Below, in pieces: positions 7,548 through 15,785 of a DNA stretch of 47,947 nt (position 1 is its first letter; every line of letters begins with the position of its first letter). The notes below the pieces were generated by a model. The model saw nothing but the letters and a program-made list of their open reading frames with translations. It was not told the origin of the DNA and did no database searches. A program made the position numbers and the translations under genes. Source of the DNA: Treponema sp. (GTDB lineage Bacteria; Spirochaetota; Spirochaetia; Treponematales; Breznakiellaceae). The stretch covers positions 1 through 47,947 of the forward strand of contig JAITHW010000134.1 in NCBI GenBank assembly GCA_031279815.1. Direction: 5' to 3'.

Positions 7548-8609
7548 ATGGATACGGGATTTCAGGATGTAGTTAAACGTGTCATTACCGGCTATGGGCT
7601 TGAAATACTGGACGATAAGAATACATGTAAAGACCTGCTGGCCGATTATGCCAAGGGGAAATATAAACCTGAACGCAGGCTATTCCTGCTGGCCCTCGAA
7701 AGAGGGTGTCATACAAAAATCGCCCAAGCTTCAAAGCCGGAACTCATCCAGAGCCAGATGATCCGCACTCTACAGGACGACTACCTGATTGCGCCCCAGG
7801 CCGCCGAAGAGGTGATCCTGCTTTTGAGAATGCTCCTGCCTGCTCCCGCTCAACCGCCTGGTAACCATCAGGCCGCTCCGTCTCCGCAGCCTATCCCTGC
7901 CGGACTTGAGTTCGAGATAGTGGACGGTTCCGGTGTAACCATTACACGGTACACCGGGAGTGCCGCGGAGATGCTTATTCCGGACCGTATCCAGGATTTA
8001 CCGGTAAGGTCCGTAGGAGATTATGCGTTCTGTAGATGCGACAGTCTGACTAATGTTGTCATTCCCTCATCGGTTACGGCCATTGAGTATAGGGCGTTCG
8101 CCGGGTGCGGCAGTCTGGCCAATGTTGTTATTCCTTCATCGGTTACGGCCATTGAGGATAAGGTGTTCTGTGAATGTCGCAGTCTGGCCAATGTTGTTAT
8201 TCCTTCATCGGTTACGGCCATTGGAGATGGGGCGTTCAGCGGGTGCAGCAGTCTGACCAAGGTTGATATTCCCCCATCGGTAAAAGATATTGGAGATGGG
8301 GCGTTCGCCGGGTGCGGCAGCCTGACCGGCATTGTCATTCCTCCTTCGGTTACAATTATCAGGTTTAGGGCGTTCGCCGGGTGCGGCAGCCTGACCAAGG
8401 TTGATATTCCCTCGTCGGTTACAGTTATTGAGAAAGGGGCGTTCACCGGGTGCGGCAGGTTGGCCAACGCCGATATTTCCTCATCGGTAAAAAATATTGG
8501 GGATTGGGCGTTCTATGGGTGCGGCAATCTGGAGAGTGTTACCCTTTCACGGTGGACAAAGCTGGGAAGAAAAGCTTTCCCCGGCGGAACAAAGCTTAAT
8601 TATAGGTAG
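7548..8609 (+). CDS. BspA-like leucine-rich-repeat protein (LRR_5)
   Basis: This 353-residue protein has no signal peptide. Residues about 1-95 form a helical domain (VVKRVITGYGLEILDDKNTCKDLLADYAKGKY...) like one I know from bacterial zinc-ribbon and Hsp70-linked proteins. A proline-rich linker (PAPAQPPGNHQAAPSPQPIPAG, given here only in part as PAPAQPPGNH) leads to the repeat part. From about residue 165 there are eight LRR_5 units of 23 residues with the pattern LxxVxIPSSVTxIxxxAFxGCxS. These repeats form a protein-binding solenoid in Treponema and gut bacteria. The ATG at 7548 follows AAGGAGCCTAT; the frame opens earlier at 7488 but without a ribosome-binding site. Binding partner unknown. 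Confidence 0.88.
   Translation: MDTGFQDVVKRVITGYGLEILDDKNTCKDLLADYAKGKYKPERRLFLLALERGCHTKIAQASKPELIQSQMIRTLQDDYLIAPQAAEEVILLLRMLLPAPAQPPGNHQAAPSPQPIPAGLEFEIVDGSGVTITRYTGSAAEMLIPDRIQDLPVRSVGDYAFCRCDSLTNVVIPSSVTAIEYRAFAGCGSLANVVIPSSVTAIEDKVFCECRSLANVVIPSSVTAIGDGAFSGCSSLTKVDIPPSVKDIGDGAFAGCGSLTGIVIPPSVTIIRFRAFAGCGSLTKVDIPSSVTVIEKGAFTGCGRLANADISSSVKNIGDWAFYGCGNLESVTLSRWTKLGRKAFPGGTKLNYR
8043..8594 (+). repeat. Eight tandem 69-bp LRR-coding repeats
   Basis: Units begin at 8043, 8112, 8181, 8250, 8319, 8388, 8457 and 8526 (last partial), all exactly 69 bases apart. Neighbouring units share long identical runs such as ATTCCTTCATCGGTTACGGC, so unit number could change by slippage or recombination. 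Confidence 0.92.
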
Positions 8610-8694
8610 TTTCGGCAAAAGGGAATAAAGGCGGAAAGCCTGAACGCCCCGCTGTTCCGGCTGTTTAGAAGCCGCTTGAGCGGTATCAAGGGGG

Positions 8695-8736
8695 TTGCCG
8701 GACTTGGTCTTTGCTTGCAGAGACCAAGTCCGGCAA
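8695..8736. repeat. 16-bp perfect inverted repeat
   Basis: TTGCCGGACTTGGTCT (8695-8710) and its exact complement (8721-8736) flank a 10-base loop. It lies between the LRR gene and the convergent glycosidase gene. No T run follows on either strand, so it is not a standard terminator, though it may act as one; it could also be a dispersed repeat. Confidence 0.85.
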
Positions 8737-8781
8737 GTGTTCCGTAAGGGGCCGTCCCCGGACCCCGCTATCGTTATGCCC

Positions 8782-10284
8782 CTACAACTTATCAATAAGC
8801 ATAGAACACTTTCCCGAAGGAATGGGCAGGGTCTTTTTCTTTTTTCCCAAAATGTTGATGGTGAAATAATATAACTTTTCACTTTCCATGTGAATTTCCC
8901 AGCCTCTGCCGCTTTTATTGGAGAGGATGGTGATCATATTTTTTTTAAGGGACAGATTTTCAACCCCCATGGCCTCCAGGTTGGGGATGATCCAATCCAC
9001 CGTTTTGCGGGGAAGGGATATGAACAGCCCTACGATGTTCTCGATAGTCAGGCAGATGGTGGAAAGCGCGTCGTATGTAAGGTATTGGACCCGGGGGAAA
9101 CCGGGCCGCTCCGGCCATTGAGCAGGCCCTTCTTTTAAGGGGAGATAGGCTTCCCAGAGATGCCCCCGGTGATGATTGGCGTTGTGATTGATCCCTTCGG
9201 GGATCATGGATTCCAGAACAAAGTAGAGATGCCGGATCGCACACTCCCTGGCAAACTCCCATCGCTGATACCGTTCAAGGCCTTTGATCACCATGAAGGT
9301 CAGATGGGGAAACACCGCCCCGCGATAGCCGCGGCCGGACTCGTCAAACGAAGGCTCGTTCACCGCCACCGTGGGGAAGGGATGAGGAGCGCCGAATAAC
9401 CGGGGGTCCTGTAACTTGGCGATGAGCTGCTCCGCCTTGTCGTCATTGGGGATCTCCGCAAGGAGCGCCCAATAGCCCGCCAGCATCTTAACGGGAATCC
9501 GCTTTTCATCCGCATCCATATCATAGTAGAACCCGTCATCGGGGTCCCACATGAGATCATTAATTCTGGTCTTGAGGGAAAAATACTGCCGTTTATACTG
9601 AAAACCCGCCTCCTTATCATTGAGAATATCCGCCAGCGCCGACATATACAGCACATTAATAGCCATCATGGTATTGAAGTCCATCAGGTAGACCGCCCGG
9701 TCCCTTGGCGCGTTCGCCATGTCGGTCGCGCTCAAGGGAACCTCGTAAAGACCGTTAGGCCGCTTAAATACCGTATCTATCCATTCCATGTACCTGTGAA
9801 GGATGGGAAGTATGTCTTTAACCCGTTTTTTATTAGCCGATTTATGGTAGAGATTAAACTCGGCCCAGGCAAAGAGCGGCAGTCCCACCCCTTCAGGGTT
9901 ATCCTCCTCCAGTACCGGAAGACCTGTTTCGATATTATAGGCCGATCGGATGGCCCCATTCGGTTCCTGACGCTCATAGAACACATCAAGGGTAGGATGC
10001 GCCTGATAAATCCGGTTTGAGTACACCAGAAAAAAAGACGAAAAGATGGCGTCCGACTGCTGAATTACCGGGCTACCGGGATATGCAAAAAATTTTCCTT
10101 CGATACTACAGGGGTTTTCTATGGCCGTTGGATTTTCCATTACATCCGGTTTTTCCATAGTTGATGCGGCGCTCTTTTCGGCGCCGATATTCCAGCAGTC
10201 CTGAATCCACGCCCAGGTTTTATCGTATATATCGACAAACTCCTGATCGTAAAAGTGAATCTTAGGAAAATCACGTTTTATCAC
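8782..10284 (-). CDS. GH63/trehalase-like (alpha/alpha)6-barrel glycoside hydrolase
   Basis: This protein of about 500 residues resembles the MGH1/GH63 and trehalase group, which cut alpha-linked sugars. Typical barrel motifs are FFAYPGSPVIQQSDAIF, RQEPNGAIRSAYNIETG, GVGLPLFAWAEFNLY, GLYEVPLSATDMANAPRD, YLMDFNTMMAINVLYMSALADIL, DLMWDPDDGFYYDMDADE, GRGYRGAVFPHLTFMVIKGLE and NHHRGHLWEAYLPL. The last two frame the likely acid and base region; the exact catalytic residues are not certain. There is no signal peptide, so it would act in the cytoplasm. GTG at 10284 is chosen because ATAGGAG stands 5 bases before it; the frame opens at 10347 without such a site. Substrate is unknown; trehalose, mannosylglycerate or glucosylglycerate are possible. 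Confidence 0.82.
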   Translation of the reverse strand: MIKRDFPKIHFYDQEFVDIYDKTWAWIQDCWNIGAEKSAASTMEKPDVMENPTAIENPCSIEGKFFAYPGSPVIQQSDAIFSSFFLVYSNRIYQAHPTLDVFYERQEPNGAIRSAYNIETGLPVLEEDNPEGVGLPLFAWAEFNLYHKSANKKRVKDILPILHRYMEWIDTVFKRPNGLYEVPLSATDMANAPRDRAVYLMDFNTMMAINVLYMSALADILNDKEAGFQYKRQYFSLKTRINDLMWDPDDGFYYDMDADEKRIPVKMLAGYWALLAEIPNDDKAEQLIAKLQDPRLFGAPHPFPTVAVNEPSFDESGRGYRGAVFPHLTFMVIKGLERYQRWEFARECAIRHLYFVLESMIPEGINHNANHHRGHLWEAYLPLKEGPAQWPERPGFPRVQYLTYDALSTICLTIENIVGLFISLPRKTVDWIIPNLEAMGVENLSLKKNMITILSNKSGRGWEIHMESEKLYYFTINILGKKKKTLPIPSGKCSMLIDKL

Positions 10285-10554
10285 ATAAACTCCTATAGGT
10301 ATATCTGGAGAGTGCAGGGAAACTAAGGCAAAACCCTTACATAACACATATTCCTGCTTAACTACCCATGCTATTTTAGCATCGAGAACACCCGGTATGT
10401 TACCTGAAAAAAAGAACCCTGCTACTCAGGGGCTAAAGGGTAGAATATACAATATAGAATAACATACCATTTATAACAATGCAAGCTATTATGTATACAG
10501 TAAGGCGGAGGGACAGCGAACCGGGGACAGACATTATAAATATGCAACCTTGGT

Positions 10555-10593
10555 TATATAAATTTGTCATATATTATATGACAAATTTATATA
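10555..10593. promoter_or_regulatory. 39-bp AT-rich palindrome before the hemolysin III gene
   Basis: Two perfect 19-bp arms (10555-10573 and 10575-10593) surround one central base. The core is AAATTTGTCATATA and its complement. It sits at the 5' end of the hemolysin III gene and is far richer in A+T than its surroundings. It has the form of an operator for a dimeric repressor, but a small mobile palindrome is also possible. Confidence 0.8.
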
Positions 10594-10598
10594 TAGGG

Positions 10599-11279
10599 GT
10601 GAAAGCGGGACTGCCGGGACGATCAATTCCCGCGCCTCTTCCCTTTCAAACTCCGGGAGAAGAAATTGCCAATTCCATATCGCACGGGTTGGGCGTCCTG
10701 TTAGCCATTGCGGGACTGGTATTGCTGGTGCTTCGGGGCAGGGGATATCTGAATGGCGGAGGAGGCAGCCCTCTGGTGGTAGCCTCTTATACTATTTTCA
10801 CCGCCACCATGATTTTGATGTTCCTTACGTCAACGCTGTATCATGCGATTCAGCATGAGGGGACAAAACGAATTTTCCGAATCCTTGATCATGCGGCGAT
10901 CTACTTGCTTATAGCGGGAACCTACACCCCTTTCTGTCTCCTCGGCCTCAAGGGAGCCTGGGGTTGGCTTTTGTTTGCTATCGAATGGGCATTGGCAATC
11001 ACCGGCATAACTTTGTATGCTGCTAATTGTACCTTTTTTAAAAAAATAGAACTAGGGGTGTATGTGGTGATGGGTTGGGCCATTATGATAGGCTGGTTTC
11101 GTCTGGTTCCGGCTATACCCTTTTCAAGCCTTGTGTTACTCATCTCAGGGGGAATAGCCTATACCTTGGGAATTCTCTGGTACGCCAGACCAAACCGCCG
11201 GGGCGCCCATGTTATATGGCATATCTTTGTTTTGGCCGGAGCAATGGGTCATTGGTGGTCAATCTGGTTTATGAGTTAA
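10599..11279 (+). CDS. Hemolysin III / PAQR-family membrane protein (YqfA-like)
   Basis: This is a seven-helix membrane protein of the hemolysin III family, thought to be metal-dependent membrane hydrolases or receptors. Conserved motifs are all visible: EEIANSISHGLGVLLAIAG, FLTSTLYHAIQH, ILDHAAIYLLIAGTYTPFCL, GITLYAANCTFFKK, VVMGWAIMIGW and HVIWHIFVLAGAMGHWW, which hold the conserved Ser, His and Asp zinc-site residues. The start is uncertain. The frame is open from 10479, but 10555-10593 is a perfect palindrome, so GTG at 10599 (227 residues, the normal family length) or ATG at 10578 is more likely. Neither has a well-spaced ribosome-binding site. Confidence 0.85.
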   Translation: MKAGLPGRSIPAPLPFQTPGEEIANSISHGLGVLLAIAGLVLLVLRGRGYLNGGGGSPLVVASYTIFTATMILMFLTSTLYHAIQHEGTKRIFRILDHAAIYLLIAGTYTPFCLLGLKGAWGWLLFAIEWALAITGITLYAANCTFFKKIELGVYVVMGWAIMIGWFRLVPAIPFSSLVLLISGGIAYTLGILWYARPNRRGAHVIWHIFVLAGAMGHWWSIWFMS

Positions 11280-11352
11280 TATAGTGAACGGTGGGCAAGC
11301 ACCGGGAAAATAAAAGCGTACCCTTTTATTGCCATTCCTTATCCCGGTCTTC

Positions 11353-11895
11353 TTAGAAGAATCTTTCATAGGGAGAAAAATCAAAACGATACTTGTCTTC
11401 GCCTGTTGAGATATCTTGGGGTTCTTCTAAAATAAGATCATCCCATTTCCATTGGTTTTCGTCAAATCTAAGGTATAATTCCCCGGTAATCCACCGCTCC
11501 CGTCCAACAAAACGGACCAGAAAGGAGGTACTGCCGTCCGGCTCTTCTCTGCCGCCGCCTAACCGGAATTTTTGCGGGTTAACCGCTTCCAAGGTTTCAA
11601 AGAGGTCTTTTAAAGAAGCCTCCCCTAAATCGCTTAAAATCGCCGCCTCCCGGTTTTTTGAGAGTATTGCATTCAGGATGTTCCGGGCGACATTATATGC
11701 CGTCTCCGAGGCTTCGCCCTGCCCCAAAGTTCCGATAATCGTATCCTGCGGATAACGAGGAGCCTCCCCGCGTTGGGGCCGTTGAATTATATCGGGAACC
11801 GTCTCATTGTTTAAGGGATCATACTCCGCAGCGGGTATAACTATTGCACTATAAAGACAGAGTACGATTCCTCCTAAAACCCTTCTTATATTCAT
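11353..11895 (-). CDS. Secreted protein of unknown function
   Basis: This protein of about 180 residues has a signal peptide (MNIRRVLGGIVLCLYSAIVIPAA, cleavage near AA-EYD). The mature part is hydrophilic with a helical region (ETAYNVARNILNAILSKNREAAILSDLGEASLKDLFETL) and a beta-rich end (TSFLVRFVGRERWITGELYLRFDENQWKWDDLILEEP). I do not recognise the family; treponemal envelope proteins of this build are common. The ATG at 11895 is preferred because the signal peptide begins there; an upstream ATG at 11943 adds 16 odd residues. Neither start has a strong ribosome-binding site. A promoter lies at 11973-12001. Confidence 0.72.
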   Translation of the reverse strand: MNIRRVLGGIVLCLYSAIVIPAAEYDPLNNETVPDIIQRPQRGEAPRYPQDTIIGTLGQGEASETAYNVARNILNAILSKNREAAILSDLGEASLKDLFETLEAVNPQKFRLGGGREEPDGSTSFLVRFVGRERWITGELYLRFDENQWKWDDLILEEPQDISTGEDKYRFDFSPYERFF

Positions 11896-11972
11896 AGATG
11901 TTAAACTATAACAAAATTCCTTTGACACGCTTGTTAAAAACATAATGACGGCCTCACGGCTTCTTTTATGAT

Positions 11973-12001
11973 ATTATACCGCTCTTTTAGAGAGAAGTCT
12001 A
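11973..12001 (-). promoter_or_regulatory. Promoter of the secreted-protein gene
   Basis: TAGACT (11996-12001) and a perfect TATAAT (11973-11978) are 17 bases apart on the minus strand, upstream of the gene ending at 11353. Confidence 0.65.
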
Positions 12002-12040
12002 GTCTTAACAGGCTGGGTATGGTGCAACTATGGAGTGCAG

Positions 12041-12060
12041 CAGGCATGATAATATGCCTG
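12041..12060. repeat. Small palindrome beside the REP-type transposase gene
   Basis: CAGGCAT and ATGCCTG surround six bases. It lies 12 bases beyond the transposase stop. It has the size of a REP hairpin; no T run follows. Confidence 0.6.
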
Positions 12061-12071
12061 ATATACTACCT

Positions 12072-12560
12072 CTAAGCAAACGGCGTATCGAGAATCTCCT
12101 GTTTCCGCGTTATAAAATGCCGGATCCCGCCGGATTCCCGTTCCCCGGCGCTTTTTACTAATTGAGCCTGTACCGGATTTCGGGACACATAATCAAAGGC
12201 CCTCAGAAAATCTATAAAGCGATCGATGATTTTGGAAAAGAACCGGCCTCCCCAGACATGGCCTTTGACAAAGTGAGCCTTGTTCCATGCCCGTGCAAAT
12301 AAGCCGAGGACCCGCTGCATGATCTTGGATAGGGAACCCTTGCGGCTTGGCCGGATTATCAGGTGGACATGGTTGCCCATGATGCAGAAGTTATGCACCG
12401 AGAAGCCGTATTTCTGTTTAGCCTGTTTCAGGATCTTGAGGAACAGTTGGCGCATGGCGGGGCAGTGGAAGATCATCTCGCCCCGATTGGCACGAGCGGT
12501 AACATGGTAGACGGCATTATTTGTCAGTATACGTCTCTTACGCATATCTATAATAGGCAT
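12072..12560 (-). CDS. REP-associated tyrosine transposase (Y1/HUH, IS200-like)
   Basis: This 162-residue protein is a single-domain HUH endonuclease of the RAYT type, which nicks single-stranded hairpin DNA. The HUH pair is H64 and H66 (MGNHVHLIIRPSR), and the catalytic tyrosine is probably Y124 (FDYVSRNPVQAQLV). The N-terminus ILTNNAVYHVTARANRGEMIF is also typical. The frame is intact and of usual length. ATG at 12560 or the one five codons later (MRKRR) could be the start; neither has a clear ribosome-binding site. GGGGACAGA upstream (12592-12600, minus strand) resembles sequence seen near 10524, perhaps a shared element. Confidence 0.92.
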   Translation of the reverse strand: MPIIDMRKRRILTNNAVYHVTARANRGEMIFHCPAMRQLFLKILKQAKQKYGFSVHNFCIMGNHVHLIIRPSRKGSLSKIMQRVLGLFARAWNKAHFVKGHVWGGRFFSKIIDRFIDFLRAFDYVSRNPVQAQLVKSAGERESGGIRHFITRKQEILDTPFA

Positions 12561-12616
12561 TGTTATGCAGATTTGCTTTATCAGATTTGCTCTGTCCCCT
12601 AGAAAGAAAAATCACC

Positions 12617-14527
12617 CTAATGCTGTATCTGTAATTGAAACTCGATTTGAAAATTTTCATCCGGATCAAGAGAAACCGGCTTGATGGGCATGATACAGGT
12701 AGATTGGTATAGCTCCTTCAAAATACCTCTACAAGAGCAAACGCTGCGGATATGCCTAATCCATGCGTCAAAATTCCGGTTTGAAGTAAGTTTGATCAAG
12801 GTCTCATTTTTTATGTCTTGAAACGTAATATCTCTTTGATTTATAATCAGTATGGAACCGGGAACCGTTGCAATTTGCTCTTCAGGGTTATAGTCCAAAA
12901 GCCGCAGGAAAGGTTCTCCTTCGCCAGGAAAGGAAAGGTCTATGCTAGGGATAAACTTAAAAGTTTCGGGAACACCGCCCCGGTTGTACAAGGAATAGCT
13001 CACCGTGAGAGTATCTTTTTTTAGATGGTAGTTCTTTTCAAGTTCCACATTCCCATAAGGGACGCCCGATTTGGCCGGAAGCCTGAAATAAACCCTGGAA
13101 TGATCCTTATCTATCTTTAACAATTCAAACCTTTCGCCCCCGCAATACCGGCCATGAATTCGAGGATCCGCCGCAAGAGCTCCCGGAAAATCCTGAAAAG
13201 TAATGTCCGAGGAAACCAAGCGGTCGGCAAAGGCGGTCCGCCTGAACCCATGCTGAAAGGTATCCAGATAATTCCAGGCCCTGGGAAGATAGTCAAATTC
13301 GAAAATACCAGCTCCTTCAAGGGTGATATAACAGTTAATCTGCTCTCCTTGAAAGAGATATTCTCCTTCGCCGTCTAAGTCAAAATCAAAATGTACCAAA
13401 GAAGGAATACCCCCCCTTTTTTCACGGGTTATTTTCTCCGCCTCCAATAGAGCCTTGTAAGCGGTTTTTCGGACCGCATGACGGGAAACACCTCCGTCTC
13501 TGGTGGGGCAGAAAGAATCATACCCCTGGGCCTTCCAGAGTTCCTCCCGAGCGGTACGCTTCCGGGACTTATCCCCTCGAAGCTGGTTAATTAAAACATG
13601 AGTAAACATCATCTTGGCATAGATGCCGTTGGCTTCAGGGCAGCCGACTAAGAACTGCCGCGGCAGACTGCTTTGAGATACAAAGGAATTTTTCGGAAAG
13701 TTATCTTCTTTCAGGGAACTGGGGAAGTAGTTCTTTTTGAGAAGCCGGCTGCTTTTGAACAGTTTGCCGGGCTGGGTAAATTCAATCCGGGATCCAAATC
13801 CGGACAAGTCTTCAAAAAACCGGTGAAAGGTGAATTCCACAGCCTCTGTATCGGGATGCTCTACAAAGAACCGCTCCGGGAACACACAAATAATCCGTTC
13901 TTTTTGAGGGACAGAGGAAGAAAACTCTTGCAGCGCCTGTTCTATGACCTCGGAAGCCCGCCGATTGGCAAAGCCATCCGCTATCCGGCTTAGTACCGGA
14001 AAGACGGTGATGATTTTGCCTTGATCTTCGGTAATACTGGGCGCCAAAACATCGCCGGATAACCCTCCTTGTCTGAACTGTTTCTCATCAAGGAACGTAT
14101 AGGCCATACCGCAGGCGTTTAAAGGACCAACCATCTGAGGTTCCCAAGCCATAAGAGGCAGCATACAGCCTTGAGGCCGTTTGCCGAATTGTTTGCGAAG
14201 ATACGTGGTAAGGAGTTCTATCTGTCCTATTTTATCCGAGAGAGGCAGTAGAGGCATCATAGGTTCGTAGAATCCGCCTCCCAACAATTCTACTTGCTTC
14301 CGGGAAATCAAGTCTCCGATAAGCATGAAGAACTCAGGATGCGCCCGTTCCAGCCATTGCAATACCACCCCGGAATAATGCAGAGCGGCTTGAATTTTGG
14401 GGTATTTATATAAGGTCGAAATGAAGGGTTTTAAACCGGCCTTATACGCCTCTTCAAATGCCGCATCCCCTGCGCTCAATGGAATATGATAATGAGAACC
14501 CAAGATAAACTGTATTGTCTGATCCAT
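12617..14527 (-). CDS. GH57 alpha-amylase/4-alpha-glucanotransferase-like protein, probably non-catalytic
   Basis: This 636-residue protein follows GH57 4-alpha-glucanotransferases along its whole length: the HxHxP-like motif LGSHYHIPL (about 9-17), PFISTLYKYPKIQAALHYSGVVLQWL, KQVELLGGGFYEPMMPLL, GQIELLTTYLRKQFGKRPQG, then a DUF1925-like helical bundle (ELWKAQGYDSFCPTRDGG) and a DUF1926-like beta domain (HFDFDLDGEGEYLFQGE). At the nucleophile motif, normally WLTERVWxP, it reads MLPLMAWEP, with Leu125 at the Glu position. The acid motif, normally an Asp in DDGEKFG, reads FPERFFVEHPD. Catalytic loss is inferred from this alignment by eye. It may bind alpha-glucan or have a regulatory role. It lies 38 bases downstream of rnfA on the same strand. 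Confidence 0.85.
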   Translation of the reverse strand: MDQTIQFILGSHYHIPLSAGDAAFEEAYKAGLKPFISTLYKYPKIQAALHYSGVVLQWLERAHPEFFMLIGDLISRKQVELLGGGFYEPMMPLLPLSDKIGQIELLTTYLRKQFGKRPQGCMLPLMAWEPQMVGPLNACGMAYTFLDEKQFRQGGLSGDVLAPSITEDQGKIITVFPVLSRIADGFANRRASEVIEQALQEFSSSVPQKERIICVFPERFFVEHPDTEAVEFTFHRFFEDLSGFGSRIEFTQPGKLFKSSRLLKKNYFPSSLKEDNFPKNSFVSQSSLPRQFLVGCPEANGIYAKMMFTHVLINQLRGDKSRKRTAREELWKAQGYDSFCPTRDGGVSRHAVRKTAYKALLEAEKITREKRGGIPSLVHFDFDLDGEGEYLFQGEQINCYITLEGAGIFEFDYLPRAWNYLDTFQHGFRRTAFADRLVSSDITFQDFPGALAADPRIHGRYCGGERFELLKIDKDHSRVYFRLPAKSGVPYGNVELEKNYHLKKDTLTVSYSLYNRGGVPETFKFIPSIDLSFPGEGEPFLRLLDYNPEEQIATVPGSILIINQRDITFQDIKNETLIKLTSNRNFDAWIRHIRSVCSCRGILKELYQSTCIMPIKPVSLDPDENFQIEFQLQIQH

Positions 14528-14565
14528 ATTTTTATATGCTGTCCTAATGCTGTTGATGATACACT

Positions 14566-15153
14566 TTAGAATATACCAAGGATTTTAAAAAAAATAGCCG
14601 CAAGAGACGTAAATAATAAGGATAAAAGTCCCATTGCAATGAGCATGAGAGGGCGTCCCCGAAGATGCGGGGGAACGGCCTCCAAGTCGGATCGCTTACG
14701 GATGTAGTGGAGCAACAATATGGCAAGCAGACTGCCCAGGGCAAAGCTTAAAGAGAGGATCAGCGCCTCTAGGGGGGTTCCGGCTATATGGAGGGTCAGA
14801 TAAAGAGAGGTCATGGCAAGTCCGTTGTACGCGGAATCCGCGGCAAAGAACTTTGAATCAGGCGCCATAGAGGGGATGAAACGGACACATAAGGCCTCAA
14901 GTCCCATGCAGGCTAAAGCGCTGGAAGGGAACAGCAAAACATATTCAAGAAAACCAAAGGCGAGGGGGGATAAGAGATAAGAAAAGATAAACCAGAGTAT
15001 CAGAACCGATACAAAGAGAACCCCCGCTTGAAAAAGGGGAATAGGATCGGATCGCTCCTCTCCTTCTGCAATGCCCTGTATTCCTAAAGCAAAGTGCAGT
15101 ATTAAATTGAGGGAAAGACCGGCGCAAACACCCAAAGAGAACATGGACCCCAT
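14566..15153 (-). CDS. rnfA: Rnf-like electron transport complex subunit A
   Basis: This 195-residue protein has six likely membrane helices and the RnfA/NqrE pattern: SLGVCAGLSLNLILHFALGI, FLEYVLLFPSSALACMGLEALC, AADSAYNGLAMTSLYLTLHIAGTPLEALILSLSFALGSLLAILLL and LRGRPLMLIAMGLLSLLF. RnfA and RnfE share one ancestor and together hold an iron-sulfur site in the membrane; cysteines here are C10, C82 and C88. It is the last rnf gene, 11 bases after rnfE. The start at 15153 has GGAGG upstream (TTAGGAGGTTACTCG). Assignment to A and not E rests on gene order and the C-terminus; the divergence is high. Confidence 0.82.
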   Translation of the reverse strand: MGSMFSLGVCAGLSLNLILHFALGIQGIAEGEERSDPIPLFQAGVLFVSVLILWFIFSYLLSPLAFGFLEYVLLFPSSALACMGLEALCVRFIPSMAPDSKFFAADSAYNGLAMTSLYLTLHIAGTPLEALILSLSFALGSLLAILLLHYIRKRSDLEAVPPHLRGRPLMLIAMGLLSLLFTSLAAIFFKILGIF

Positions 15154-15164
15154 CGAGTAACCTC

Positions 15165-15785
15165 CTAAGAACCAGGTTTTCTGATGCTGCGGAACAGGGC
15201 CGCCCCATAACCCAGCAGCAAGAGCGCCCCTGCGGAACTTGGTATTATTTTGATAGGCAGAAACGCGTCTCCTTCAAAATATTGGAAAAGCTCGATAAGC
15301 CCCTGGACACCCCCGGGCAGGGAAAGGGCCATAAACCCGATGGGTTCCCGGATCAGGGAAAAAGCGATGATCAGTAACCCAATAGAGCCCGCCTCTGCGG
15401 AAGCCTTGAGGAGCAGGGGAGAGATTTCCGAAGATTTGAGCTGAGAAAACAGGGGAGAACCGGCAGCGTAACAGGGCGCAAGCAGGATGATGTAAGCCAT
15501 TTCCATGGCCAGCAAAGGGCTGGCCAGCCAGAGGAGGAGCAGGAAGCCGCTTCCCAGAAGGCTTGTGAGAAAGATGAGGGTGATCTTTTTTCCTATTGCC
15601 GGATATATCGGTCTGGCGAAAAAAACCGCCGCCATAGTCAGGTTATACACCCACAGGAGCGCGGCTGCGGCAACTAGTCCAAAGGCAAGCCGGCTTGAAG
15701 ACATGACTATGAATCCCGCTCCGGCCAAGGTAGAAAAAGGGGCATGCAGATCCCGATACAGAAAGGTTTTAAGCGGATGGTTCAT
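15165..15785 (-). CDS. rnfE: Rnf-like electron transport complex subunit E
   Basis: This 206-residue membrane protein has about six helices and RnfE/NqrD-like layout: FIVMSSSRLAFGLVAAAALLWVYNLTMAAVFF, KKITLIFLTSLLGSGFLLLLWLASPLLAMEMAYIILLAPCYAAG, LLLKASAEAGSIGLLIIAFSLIREPIGFMALSLPG, then ASSAGALLLLGYGAALFRSI-like end. The REPxGFxALSLPGG block is the clearest RnfE signature. The start overlaps the stop of the RnfG-like gene by 4 bases. The family cysteine in the first helices is missing; only one Cys (LLAPCYAAG) was seen. Confidence 0.78.
   Translation of the reverse strand: MNHPLKTFLYRDLHAPFSTLAGAGFIVMSSSRLAFGLVAAAALLWVYNLTMAAVFFARPIYPAIGKKITLIFLTSLLGSGFLLLLWLASPLLAMEMAYIILLAPCYAAGSPLFSQLKSSEISPLLLKASAEAGSIGLLIIAFSLIREPIGFMALSLPGGVQGLIELFQYFEGDAFLPIKIIPSSAGALLLLGYGAALFRSIRKPGS

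Noticed and set aside
8043-8594. Regular 69-bp repeats, considered as a CRISPR or satellite array
   Set aside because: They lie in an open reading frame and encode 23-residue LRR units; there are no unique spacers.
11290-11340. CGGTG/CACCG hairpin after the hemolysin III gene, considered as a terminator
   Set aside because: The stem is only 5 bp and no T run follows on either strand.
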